Assembly: GCA_024704175.1 (NCBI GenBank)
Contig: CP085629.1
Location: 8,359,501 to 8,423,500 of the forward strand
From: Paenibacillus sp. P25
GTDB taxonomy: Bacteria > Bacillota > Bacilli > Paenibacillales > NBRC-103111
Direction: 5' to 3'
DNA length: 64,000 nt
Shown here in pieces: positions 19,122 through 27,165 of the stretch. Below the pieces are notes generated by a model. The model saw only the letters and a program-made list of their open reading frames with translations. It was not told the origin of the DNA and did no database searches. The translations under genes were made by a program, and so were the position numbers. Position 1 is the first letter of the stretch. Every line of letters begins with the position of its first letter.

Positions 19122-20106
19122 ATGAATTACAGACCACTTGGTTCCACCGGGCTGTCCGTTAGTGAAATCAGCTTCGGTACCTGGGCGATCGGGGGCTCCT
19201 GGGGACAGGTGAACGATGCCGAGTCGCCGCGGGGGCTGGCCCGGGCTATGGAGGCGGGCGTAAACTTCTTCGATACGGCGGATGTCTACGGAAGCGGCCA
19301 CAGTGAAGAACTGCTGGCTCAGGCGACGAAAGGGAAGGAAGACCGGATTTATATCGCCACCAAGTTTTGCCGGGCGGGCGACATACACGACCCTGCCAAT
19401 TATACGGAGGCTGCGATCCGTTCTTACTGCGAAGCGAGTCTCAGCCGGTCTGCGGCGGGAACGCATCGACCTGTATCAGATTCACTGCCCGCCGATCGAC
19501 ATCTTAAGAGACGGCGCGGTATTTGAAGTGCTGGACAAGCTTCAGGCCGAGGGCAAAATCCGCCATTACGGCGTAAGCGTAGAAAGTGTGGAGGAAGGAC
19601 TGCTGTGTCTGGAGCATCCCGGCGTTCAAGCGCTGCAGGTCATTTATAATCTATTCCGGCAAAAACCGGAGGAGAGCCTCTTCCCGCTTGCGAAGGAAAA
19701 AGGGGTCGGCATCTTGGTCCGTCTGCCGCTTGCGAGCGGTCTGCTTACGGGAAAGTTCTCGGAAAACTCGGTATTCGAACCCGAAGACCACCGGAATTTC
19801 AACCGCAACGGGGAAAGCTTCAACGTAGGCGAGACGTTTGCGGGGCCGCCATTCGAAACCGGTGTGGCGCTGAGCCGCCGGCTCTCCTGGATCGCGGACG
19901 GACGGGAGAATATGACCCGTGCCGCCCTGCGCTGGATCTTGGGCAATCCGGACATCACCTGCGTAATTCCCGGCTTCAAGAGCGAGGCACAGGTCGAGGA
20001 TAACCTCCGTGCACTGGCTGTTCCGGTCTTTACTGCCGAAGAACGGAGCCGCCTGCGGGCCTTTTACGAGCAGGAGGTTCATCCCCATATCCGGGGCTCA
20101 TATTAG
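19122..20106 (+). CDS. Aldo/keto reductase, second copy (one frameshift)
   Basis: About 327 aa, only distantly similar to the preceding reductase. The start is MNYRPLGSTGLSVSEI behind GAGGAG. The tetrad residues lie in FFDTADVYG, IATKFC and YQIHCPP; TCVIPGFKSEAQ binds the cofactor. A one-base excess near 19450 (CGGTCTGCGG should read CGGCTGCGG) shifts the frame in the middle; without it the text reads LSRLRRERIDLYQIH. It begins 39 bases after the first reductase and ends 20 bases before the next gene, so all three are probably one operon for a shared aldehyde or sugar substrate. Confidence 0.87.
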
Positions 20107-20125
20107 ATGAAGGAGGTACAGACTC

Positions 20126-21035
20126 ATGAATGTCGGATTTATCGGGCTGGGAACGATGGGAAAACCGATGGCGCTGCATCTGCACAAAGCGGGCTATCCG
20201 CTAACGCTCTTTAACCGCAACCGCGCCAAGGCTCAGGGCTTTGAAGGGGGCGCCTCCGTCCGCATCGCGGAAACGCCTTACGAAGTGGCTCAGAGTGCGG
20301 ATATCGTCTTCACGATGCTGACGGATGATGCCGCCGTGGAGGAAGTCTATTTCGGTGAACAGGGAATCGCCGCCGCCTGCTCGGCCGCCTCCGGCGGTAG
20401 GCCCAGGATCGTAGTCGACTGCAGCACGATTTACCCCGAAACGAGCAAAAAAAATCGCCGCCCTCGCCTCCTGCGGGGTGGACATGCTGGACGCCCCGGT
20501 AACAGGCAGTGAGCCGCAGGCCATTGAAGGCGTGCTGACCTTTATCGTCGGCGGCAAGCGGGAAGCCTACGAAACGTGCCTGCCTTTATTTAGCGTCATG
20601 GGGAAAAAGGCCGTCTACATGGGAGACAGCGGGTCGGGAGCGAACGCCAAGCTGGCCAACAATATGCTGACGGCCGCCAATTTGCTGGCCCTGTCGGAGA
20701 GTCTGATGATGGTGCAGAAATCCGGCGGGGATCCGGAGCTGTTCCTGGAGGTAGTGGCCGGCGGCGGGGCGCGGAGCGGTATGGCCGAAATGAAAGGGCC
20801 GAAGATCTTAAGCCGCGATTTCTCGGCACAGTTTATGGCCCAGCTAATGCACAAGGATCTGAAGCTCGCGAACCGTCTGGCCGAATCGCTGCAGGTTCCC
20901 GTTCCGGTGCTCTCTTCAGTGAAGCAAATGTTCCAAATCGCGGTCAACAGCGGCTGGGGGGCCGAGGATATGAGCGCCGTAGCCAAATGCTATGAAGCCT
21001 GGACGGACACGCTCATCGGGAAAAAAGAGAAATAA
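20126..21035 (+). CDS. 3-hydroxyisobutyrate dehydrogenase-like oxidoreductase (one frameshift)
   Basis: Beta-hydroxyacid dehydrogenase of about 302 aa. Cofactor loop FIGLGTMGKPMA with NRNRAKA favouring NADPH, the DAPVTGS substrate motif (DMLDAPVTGSEPQA), and the catalytic lysine region GANAKLANNML are all present. A run of eight A at 20447-20454 should be seven: this gives ETSKKIAALASCGVDMLDA and joins the parts. AAGGAGG precedes the ATG. As the third gene in the reductase operon it may reduce a semialdehyde or hydroxy acid; the specific substrate is not evident. Confidence 0.87.
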
Positions 21036-21149
21036 ATCTTTGCTGGTTCGATTTGTCATATTTTGTAACCTCCAGCATAAAAGGAATTCCCGCATGCATA
21101 GAGAATTTTACAGTCATGACCATTTTGCGCGGATCGTGAGGTTGCTTTT

Positions 21150-22302
21150 GTGATGGAGACCCTGACTAGAGAATTAGTTTTCGTAAGGCAGAACAAGGAA
21201 GCTATCATCGAGGCTTGGGCCGATAAATTGCTCGCGGCTTATCCGGACCATTACAGCAGAGGAGCCCTCCTCCGTCCGGCCGGATTGTACTTCGACATGA
21301 TGACGGATCTGAACATTCCGGTGGAGGAGCACCCGTTCCTCCCGTTTCTTTCCGAGTGGTGCCGCAAGCTGGCGGATAAAGAAACGCCGGTGGAGCATCT
21401 TGTCCGCAGCGTGAGCTATTGGCGACAAACCATGTATGAAGTGCTGGATGAGCAGGAGCCGGATTTACCCGGCATGATTTCCATTTGGAAAGAAGTGCAC
21501 CGCAGGATCGATTTCATACTGGAACGCGTCTGCCGCGAGTTCACGGAACAGACCAGCAAACGGCTCGTCGATAAAGAAACCGCGATGAACCAGCTGCATG
21601 ACGACCGGCTGAATCTCATCGGCAAGATGGCGGCCAGCATGGCCCACGAAATCCGCAATCCGCTTACGGCGATCAAGGGCTTCCTGAAGCTGATCGGGGA
21701 GAATCTTCAGCCGGAATCGCTGGGCAAGGCCAGAACGTATTTGCAGCTCATCGAGAACGAGTTTGACAATATTCATATGCAAATTACGGGCTTCCTCAGC
21801 TTTTCGAAAAAAGGAGTCATCGAAGAGCCGGTTGTGAAGGTCACGGCCAAACAGCTGCTCGACTCCGTTATTCCCTTGCTCAATCCGAGGTTCTTGAGTG
21901 AAAATGTAAGCCTTACGGTGGACATCGGAGAGGAGGCCGAGCTCAGCATCCAGAAGGTGGCCGTTCAGCAGGTGATCGCCAATATTATCAATAACGGACT
22001 GGATGCGCTCGTTTCGGTCAAATACGAGAAGGAAATGAGCATCAGGGGTATAAAGAGGGCGGAGCTTACGTCATCGATATTGCCAATAACGGTCCCACCA
22101 TTACGCCGGAAATCCGGCAGACGCTGTTTGAACCGTTCGTTACCGGAAAAGAGGGGGAACCGGCCTCGGCCTTGCGATCTGCAAGACCATCATGAATAAA
22201 AACAATGGTGAAATCACCTACCGCACAAGCCCGGAGCGGACCTCCTTCCTGTTGACGTTTCGTCTCCGCTCGGGTACCCAAGAAGGAGGACCCGCAGACT
22301 AG
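21150..22302 (+). CDS. Soluble sporulation-type sensor histidine kinase (two frameshifts)
   Basis: About 384 aa without membrane segments. Residues 1-140 resemble the RsbRD N-terminal helical domain (AIIEAWADKLLAAYPDHY). The H-box is MAHEIRNPLTAIKGFLKLI, typical of the KinA-KinE group that feeds the Spo0A phosphorelay; an N-box follows (IANIINNGLDAL). The C-terminal ATP-binding part needs one G added at 22045-22048 and one at 22153-22157; it then reads YVIDIANNGPTI and GTGLGLAICKTIM. The start is GTG at 21150 or ATG at 21153. No response regulator is adjacent, which also fits a phosphorelay kinase. Involvement in sporulation is inference. Confidence 0.85.
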
Positions 22303-22318
22303 AATGCGGGTCCTTTGG
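22286..22318 (+). terminator. Probable terminator of the kinase gene
   Basis: AGGACCCGCA and TGCGGGTCCT pair perfectly around GACTAGAA, overlapping the stop codon. The T tract is short (TTTGG). Confidence 0.55.
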
Positions 22319-22326
22319 CATGCGGT

Positions 22327-22534
22327 TTAAGCATAAGCTTTGCCCTTAGTCAGGATACAAGGGACCCCCTTGCCGACCGCACCGGGCTGGGACATTTTTT
22401 CCAGATACCTGAGTCCCCGTTCACATTTGCGGCGCCGGGCGCATACGTCCGACGTTACCACCTTCATGTTGAATTGATTTTTGTCGACGGAAGAGGTGGG
22501 CGTCTTTTTTTTTCGCTTTGTTGTTCTTGCTCAC
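22327..22534 (-). CDS. Small cysteine-containing protein, about 68 aa (one frameshift)
   Basis: On the minus strand the frame ending at TAA 22327-22329 reads MKVVTSDVCARRRKCERG, then LRYLEKMSQPGAVGKGVP and CILTKGKAYA. It has three cysteines and an N-terminal basic lead (MSKNNKAKKK). The lead is joined only if the run of nine A (22505-22513) is eight; an upstream ATG would instead need ten. AGGAG lies 10 bases before the GTG. The pattern is that of a conserved small Paenibacillus protein I have a general memory of, but I know no function. The well-preserved C-terminal half makes chance unlikely. Confidence 0.5.
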
Positions 22535-22746
22535 GTTCCTTCATCTCCTGCAGCTTGGATGATGCATAGTATGACGGCGGCCAAGGTTTTGGAACCGCTT
22601 AGGAACCCCTCCCGCAACATTTTTCGAAGCGCCGTCCGGCAGCAGGAATTTCCGCGCGGAATGTCGAATTATCGGAGACGTCGGGGTCGATTTCAGCTGT
22701 GCTACCAAAGGCCGGACAACTTACGCCCCAATGAAGGAGGAAGGCA

Positions 22747-23049
22747 ATGAAGTATTTAATTTGCCAAAAGGTCAAGATTGTGGATATGAACGAGGAAATC
22801 ATGGCGGAGGTGTTGTTCCGGCACGGAGAGTACGACTCGTCCTTATGGTCCGTAGGTTCGTCGGTTGTGACGCATCAGCTGGGGCTGAAGCAGTTTGATG
22901 TCGTTTACGACAAGAGGGAAGGCAAGGTTCAGCGGAGTAAAATCGTCGACATCGAAACGGATTTGATGGCCGATCCGATATCGACCAAGGTGTTCCTTGA
23001 ACCGGTGACCTTGATTATCGGCCAGCACGATATCGGTGAACTGGAATAA
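22747..23049 (+). CDS. Hypothetical protein, 100 aa
   Basis: Soluble, beta-rich protein with an N-terminal strand (MKYLICQKVKIVDMNEEIM) and a second hydrophobic strand near the end (FLEPVTLIIGQHDIG). A strong GAAGGAGGAAGG precedes the ATG and a good terminator follows, so it is a monocistronic, well-expressed-looking gene. It has no signal peptide, cysteine motif or known domain that I can see. The frame is intact. Confidence 0.65.
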   Translation: MKYLICQKVKIVDMNEEIMAEVLFRHGEYDSSLWSVGSSVVTHQLGLKQFDVVYDKREGKVQRSKIVDIETDLMADPISTKVFLEPVTLIIGQHDIGELE

Positions 23050-23064
23050 TAGCTGACGAATACA

Positions 23065-23113
23065 TACGTCCGTCCGCTGCATTGTCGGTTATGAGCGGAC
23101 GGACTTATTTTGT
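23065..23113 (+). terminator. Intrinsic terminator
   Basis: GTCCGTCCGCT and AGCGGACGGAC pair perfectly across a 15-base loop, followed by TTATTTTGTT. Confidence 0.85.
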
Positions 23114-23177
23114 TCATTTGTTCCCCGATCGAAATGCTATATGATAAATACGGTAAATCGATTAGGAGGCGTGCGGT

Positions 23178-23555
23178 ATGAACAAAACCTTTATCTCCAT
23201 CGGAGCCGTTTGCGGGTTCTTGTCCGTAGCACTCGGAGCGTTCGGCGCCCATATCCTGAAGAGCATGCTGACCGCAGATCTGCTTGCCGATTATCAGACC
23301 GGTGTCCAGTATCAAATGATGCATTCCCTGGGCCTCATCGGGATTGGCCTTGCCGCCGGCCAGCTGAAGGACAGCGGCCATTTAAGGCGCGCCGGATGGG
23401 CCATGCTGATCGGGATCATATTATTCTCGGGCAGCCTGTATGTACTCAGCCTGACGGGAATCAAGATGCTCGGAGCGATCACCCCGCTGGGCGGCGTCGC
23501 CTTTTTATTCGGCTGGCTGTCGCTTGCGCTCGCCATGAAGAAAGGCCGGACATAA
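23178..23555 (+). CDS. DUF423 small membrane protein
   Basis: Protein of 125 aa with four predicted membrane helices. The start MNKTFISIGAVCGFLSV and the motifs LGAFGAHILK and YQMMHSLGLIGIG are characteristic of the DUF423 (YwdK/YgdD) family, whose biochemical function is unknown. AGGAGGCG precedes the ATG. It is followed by a hairpin shared with the convergent gene at 23585. The frame is intact. Confidence 0.88.
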   Translation: MNKTFISIGAVCGFLSVALGAFGAHILKSMLTADLLADYQTGVQYQMMHSLGLIGIGLAAGQLKDSGHLRRAGWAMLIGIILFSGSLYVLSLTGIKMLGAITPLGGVAFLFGWLSLALAMKKGRT

Positions 23556-23572
23556 CGCTGTCCGGCCTTTCG
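23540..23572. terminator. Bidirectional hairpin terminator
   Basis: AAAGGCCGGACA and TGTCCGGCCTTT pair perfectly around TAACGC. It lies between convergent genes and overlaps the DUF423 stop. Confidence 0.7.
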
Positions 23573-23584
23573 CATTAACTCACC

Positions 23585-24098
23585 TCAAAGTTTTTCAATC
23601 TCGTTGATTTTAAATAAATATACCTGCTTCTCGTCTACATGATAGACCGTGAGGTTGCCGTTCTCGGGTTCCGTATTGAGGATGCGGCAGGGCATGTTCA
23701 GCTTGACGCCCATGCCTCGAACGACACTAAGCCGAAGCAGCGCGCCCGATTGCTGCAATTTCCGGAACTCGCGCCACAAGGTGCTGTCCGGATCGCCGAA
23801 TTCGTCCTTTTCCTGGACGGCGGCTGGGCTTACGTTCGCTGGAGACAGCCGTAGGGGCTGGCTTTTCCTTGAGCGCCGCTTTAGCTGCGGAGGCTTTGAT
23901 TTCAAACGGCTGCGCGCCCTTCGATCGCTCGGCGGCTATTTGCTTGCCCAGCTCGATCCCTTGCTTTATTTGGTAGTCTGTTACAGTTGTGGTATTAAGA
24001 AGATGAAGCAGTACTTCAAGTGCCCGCCCATTGGTTTCTTCTTCAATCATGATGTCTACGTTGAACAAAAACTTGCGTTTTTGCGTGTTGTCGGCCAC
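23585..24098 (-). CDS. Hypothetical protein, about 170 aa (one frameshift)
   Basis: The N-terminal half (MADNTQKRKFLFNVDIMI) is followed by a helix with EVLLHLLN and IELGKQIAAERSKG, then an A/P-rich linker. The C-terminal half has DPDSTLWREFRKLQQ and a beta-rich end (VYHVDEKQVYLFKIN). The halves are joined by removing one base near 23850. I chose the GTG at 24096-24098 because GGGAGG lies eight bases upstream. No known domain is recognised. The tail resembles a small barrel, and the N-terminal helices may form a dimer. Confidence 0.55.
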
Positions 24099-24269
24099 CG
24101 GCGGAGCCTCCCTGAATAATATTGGAATTGTTCTTCTACTATACCATTTTTTTGAGTCCAAATATAGCTTGAAAGTGCCTGCGTGTGATTTTCATTCGCA
24201 TCGAGCGGCGGTGACCGGTCAAGCCGGCCTTTCATATTATGAACCATATGCGAGGGTAAAGGGGATGGC

Positions 24270-24446
24270 ATGGACATGATGCGCATGGAACCGGTGAATT
24301 TGGAAGGCCGCACGGCACTGGCCATTGAAGTAAAGTCGCCGAAGACGACCCTTCTTGCGGTCGCGACGGATAAGGGCTATATCATGTGCGGCGCGATTAG
24401 GGGCGGGAAGGTTATTGCCGGACGACTTGAAGCGGATGACATATAA
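24270..24446 (+). pseudogene. yunC: yunC (DUF1805), 5' part, cut by the integrative element
   Basis: Forty residues of a YunC/DUF1805 protein are present (VNLEGRTALAIEVKSPKTTL, then DKGYIMC), behind AAAGGGG. At 24388 the native gene is interrupted by GCGGCGC. The frame runs on into the element for 18 more residues and stops at 24446, giving a 58-residue chimera ending KVIAGRLEADDI. The missing 3' part lies at 26851-27039. Joining the two at the shared GCGGCGC gives CGALDVSLLNERLK and a 102-residue protein of normal length. The function of YunC is not established. Confidence 0.85.
24388..24394 (+). other. Left attachment core (attL)
   Basis: GCGGCGC within ATCATGTGCGGCGCGATTAG. The left side is yunC sequence and the right side belongs to the element. 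Confidence 0.75.
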
Positions 24447-24790
24447 GGAAATTTTGGCATAGGACAAGCTTGAGGTCTGCTCTGTGTATTTTCTGAATTC
24501 TCCTGAGCCATACGAAATAAATCCGGGAATTGACCGGTTTTTGTGACCGGAATTGTGATCCGTTGAGCGGTTTTCATTTAATATTGATTCTTTCCATATA
24601 GGTTATTCGATAACAGGCGACTTAGGCGGGGCGGTAAGGATCAAAGCTGGAGCAGGTTAAACGCGCTGGAGTTACTCATGCTTTCGGCATGTGATAGAGC
24701 ACTTCATCCGGGGCTGTCCCAAAGACAAGAATTGGCTGAGGGATATTTACCGATGGTGAGTCTTGAGGCCGGCTATAGACTGGAAGCAAG
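24447..24790. other. Left part of the element, no gene supported
   Basis: No coding frame with a ribosome binding site is seen. Two small hairpins occur: AATTGACCGGT/GACCGGAATT near 24530 and TCATGC/GCATGTGA near 24680. These could be recombinase or excisionase arm sites, but this is unproven. Confidence 0.35.
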
Positions 24791-24834
24791 AAAATGGCGG
24801 TGCAGGGATAACCTCCCTTACACCGCCATTTCTT
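24791..24834. terminator. Strong hairpin terminator inside the element
   Basis: AAATGGCGGTG and CACCGCCATTT pair perfectly across a 15-base loop, with T-rich flanks on both strands. On the minus strand it follows the histidine-rich gene. Confidence 0.75.
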
Positions 24835-24912
24835 CATTCAAATAGGATTTTCACACTAAGCAAGCTGTTCTTCAAGTGAGCGGACCAACTTGAGGCGCTT
24901 CTATAAGTGCTT

Positions 24913-25020
24913 TTAGTGGTGATGCTTTTTATGCCTTTTGACTTTTACTATTAAGGTTTGGCCGGGTCTGAGGGTAACAAGAATCTTTTTGTGATGATGT
25001 TTATGATGATGACGTCCCAT
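24913..25020 (-). CDS. Histidine-rich 35-residue protein
   Basis: A very short gene on the minus strand: MGRHHHKHHHKK, then ILVTLRPGQTLIVKVKR and a tail HKKHHH. Ten of 35 residues are histidine and nine are lysine or arginine. AAGGAGG lies seven bases before the ATG at 25018-25020, and a strong terminator follows 80 bases downstream, so expression is plausible. The two histidine clusters flank a hydrophobic central strand. This suggests metal, polyphosphate or nucleic acid binding, or a spore-coat-type structural peptide. I know no family. It is cargo of the yunC element. Confidence 0.6.
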   Translation of the reverse strand: MGRHHHKHHHKKILVTLRPGQTLIVKVKRHKKHHH

Positions 25021-25154
25021 GAGATCTGCCTCCTTCACGGAAAGATAATTCATCATATTCCGGTCGTCGAGAATGAATTGGACTCATGTATTGAGTACGG
25101 GTTAGAAAAGAGACGTTGCACAAGCCCGAAAAAAGGACTGAAACGCAAATTTAA

Positions 25155-25182
25155 GAAAAAAGGAGGGGCTATCCCTCCTCCT
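25155..25182 (-). terminator. Intrinsic terminator overlapping a stop codon
   Basis: On the minus strand AGGAGGG and CCCTCCT pair around ATAGC, followed by TTTTTTCTT. The stop codon of the 47-residue gene lies in the loop. Confidence 0.7.
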
Positions 25183-25312
25183 TTTCCTCCAGATACTGAT
25201 CTTGATCGCCGCCGTAAATGAAATCAACTCCCTGCTGTATTCCGGGATGATAAGTAACGGTTCGTTCGGGTTCTGCGGATTCATTCGGGGTCTTTGCCTG
25301 CTCTTCGGCCAT
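25169..25312 (-). CDS. Small acidic protein, 47 aa
   Basis: Starts MAEEQAKTPNESAEPERTVT and continues YHPGIQQGVDFIYGGDQDQY with an acidic tail EEKEEG. AAAGGAGGAG precedes the ATG at 25310-25312 by a good distance, and the terminator overlaps its stop. It is probably disordered and soluble. It is the second cargo gene of the element and is transcribed towards the histidine-rich gene, away from the integrase. No family is recognised. Opposite charge to the basic histidine-rich peptide is noted, but any interaction is a guess. Confidence 0.55.
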   Translation of the reverse strand: MAEEQAKTPNESAEPERTVTYHPGIQQGVDFIYGGDQDQYLEEKEEG

Positions 25313-25449
25313 CCTGCACTCCTCCTTTCTGCGAGGAGTATGCACGAAGAATAGGAAATTTATACAACGGCCGCATGACCAACCTGGATAGAAGAGCAAG
25401 TAATAGGACAATAGGGATTTGGCATAATGTCGTACCAGAGGTGATGGCC

Positions 25450-25632
25450 ATGAGCAAGGAGAAAGTGATGCTGGGTGTCGCGGATATTATGAAAAAAATG
25501 GGGATTGGCCGGGACCGCGCCTATGAGATTATGAAGAGCGGCGAATTCCGGTCCATCAAATTAGGCCGCCGCTACCTGGTGCATGAGGAAGTCTTTGAAA
25601 AGTGGCTGAAAGGAGAGCGGCTCAGTAAATAA
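25450..25632 (+). CDS. Excisionase-like helix-turn-helix protein
   Basis: Sixty residues: a MerR-like winged helix of the DNA-binding domain 17/excisionase group. Visible features are LGVADIMKKMGIGRDRAYEI (helix-turn-helix), KSGEFRSIKLGRRYLV (wing) and FEKWLKGE. GAGGTG lies six bases before the ATG at 25450; an ATG six bases earlier is too close. It ends 16 bases before the integrase gene, the usual place of a recombination directionality factor, which would bend attachment-site DNA and favour excision. It could also act as a repressor. Confidence 0.8.
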   Translation: MSKEKVMLGVADIMKKMGIGRDRAYEIMKSGEFRSIKLGRRYLVHEEVFEKWLKGERLSK

Positions 25633-25648
25633 ACGGGGAGGAAGGAAC

Positions 25649-26772
25649 GTGGCATCCGTTTATCAGAATAAAAAGTCAAAAACGTGGGAGTTCGTCTTTG
25701 ACCGCTATGTCAATGGACGAAGAAAGCAGATCAGGCGAAGGGGATTTAGAACGAAGCGCGAAGCGGAGGGGGAAATGATCCGTCTTCAGAGTGAGGTCCG
25801 GGACGAAACTTACGTAGGGCGAAGCCGGAAGACGGTCGGTGAGTTTATGAAATACTGGCTGGATAACATTCGAAAACTGGAGTGCGAGGAAACCAGCTTT
25901 TATAACTACAGCCTGATCTTGAAGAATCATATTATTCCCAAATGGGGGATTCTAAAGCTGCAGGAGCTGGACCTTGAGACATGCCAGAAATTTGTAAACG
26001 ATATGCATGAGCAGGGCTACGCGCGCAACACGATCGACCGCGTATGCACGATGATCAAGCTGGCCCTGGATACCGCGGTGGATTATAAATATATGAAGGA
26101 AAATTGTATGCGGAAAATCAAGTCGCCGAAGCGGCAGCGGAGGGAAATGAAAGTCTGGACAGCGGAGCAGGCCAATCATTTTCTTCGCTGTACCGCAGGC
26201 CGAAGATTTCACTGCGCTTACGCTTTGGCCTTGATGACCGGCATGCGGCAGGGAGAAATCCTCGGGCTGCGCTGGAAGGATGTTCACTTTGACCGGAAAA
26301 CGATAACGGTGAGCCAAACGCTGACCCATTACGGCAAAAGCTTGAAAAGCGGAGCGAAATCCCGGGCGGGGAGAGAACGATCTCGCTTCCGGAGCAGCTT
26401 GTAGCCCTCTTGATACAGCGGCGTAATGAATACGATGCCTTCAAGCGGCGGATCGGATCTGTTTCTTCCGACCACGATCTGGTTATATATAATCTGAAGG
26501 ACGGCGGGACGGTTTTTCCATCGAACCTGACCAAGGCCTATCTTCACGATGTAAGAAGCTCGGGACTGCCCCATATCCCGTTTCATTCGCTGCGTCATAC
26601 GCACGCAACTCTTTTGATTGAGAAGAATGTGAATGTAAAGATGATTTCCGAGCGGCTGGGGCATTCGAAGGTTGGCATTACACTGGATGTATACAGCCAT
26701 GTGCTGCCGAGCATGCAGCAGGAGGTTGCCGATAAGGTGGATGAGATCATCCGTCTCCAGCCAGGTTTGTGA
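25649..26772 (+). CDS. int: Tyrosine recombinase (integrase) of the yunC element (one frameshift)
   Basis: About 374 aa, the usual size for phage and ICE integrases. Residues 1-55 are an AP2-like arm-binding domain (RKQIRRRGFRTKREAEGE). Residues 65-165 form the SAM-like core-binding domain. The catalytic domain has R in TGMRQGEILGLRW, HSLRHTHAT (H-x-x-R), GHSKVG and the nucleophile tyrosine in LDVYSHV. The middle is broken by one G missing from the run at 26368-26371; with five G the text reads GERTISLPEQLVALL. GGGAGGAAGG precedes the GTG. All catalytic residues are present, so the element may still be mobile if the shift is an error. Confidence 0.9.
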
Positions 26773-26848
26773 TCAATCCGTGATATTGCCCGTGGAAACT
26801 TTGCTCAGGCCTTTGTTTTTGCAGGGTTTTCGAATAGGTATCCCCTAA

Positions 26849-26855
26849 GCGGCGC
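26849..26855 (+). other. Right attachment core (attR)
   Basis: GCGGCGC within CCCCTAAGCGGCGCACTCGA. The left side belongs to the element and the right side resumes yunC at GGC-GCA-CTC-GAT. Confidence 0.75.
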
Positions 26856-27039
26856 ACTCGATGTAAGTCTCTTGAACGAGCGTCTCAAGGAGCGCCATAT
26901 CATTGCGGGCAGAGCGACCGGCGTACGGACGATTGAAGAGTCGCTGGAAGCCCCGCTGGAATCGGTCACCTATGCGGCCGAAGAGCTTGGAATCGTCCCC
27001 GGCATGAAAGGACGGGACGCCGTTTCCCGGATGTTCTGA
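26851..27039 (+). pseudogene. yunC: yunC (DUF1805), 3' part
   Basis: In frame from GGC at 26851 this reads GALDVSLLNERLKERHI, IAGRATGVRTIEESLEAPL and ESVTYAAEELGIVPGMKGRD, ending VSRMF. These are the characteristic C-terminal motifs of DUF1805 (CGALDV, AGRAVGVRT, APLESVT). It has no start codon or ribosome binding site of its own and would be translated only after excision of the element. A terminator follows. Confidence 0.88.
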
Positions 27040-27041
27040 AG

Positions 27042-27077
27042 CAGACTGCCGTATGTAAGCGGCGGTCTTTCTTTTTT
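27042..27077 (+). terminator. Terminator of yunC
   Basis: AGACTGCCG and CGGCGGTCT pair around TATGTAAG, followed by TTCTTTTTT. It is the native yunC terminator, now separated from the promoter by the element. Confidence 0.8.
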
Positions 27078-27101
27078 GCGGGAAGATACATACCAAGTGA
27101 T

Positions 27102-27130
27102 TTTATTCTTCCTATCCGGAGCAATATAAT
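27102..27130 (+). promoter_or_regulatory. Possible sigma-A promoter of the hydrolase
   Basis: TATAAT at 27125-27130 with TTTATT 17 bases upstream. The -10 is perfect and the -35 weak. Confidence 0.45.
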
Positions 27131-27165
27131 GGATACAGAAGCGGTTTCAGGCAAGGGGAGTTTGT

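Larger units (their letters stand above)
24388..26855 (+). mobile_element. 2.46 kb integrative element inserted in yunC
   Basis: The element is bounded by direct copies of GCGGCGC at 24388-24394 and 26849-26855. Excision at these copies would restore yunC exactly in frame. It carries a tyrosine recombinase next to its right end, an excisionase-like small protein upstream of it, and two tiny genes on the opposite strand. Inside the ends, TTAGGGG (24397-24403) and CCCCTAA (26842-26848) are inverted. No replication, transfer or phage structural gene is present, so it is either a minimal integrative element or a decayed one. The ends were deduced from the interrupted gene and are therefore well defined. 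Confidence 0.85.

Noticed and set aside
24388..26855. Calling the element a developmentally excised skin-like element
   Set aside because: The exact restoration of yunC allows it, but nothing in the sequence shows sporulation control of the integrase, so it is left as a hypothesis only.
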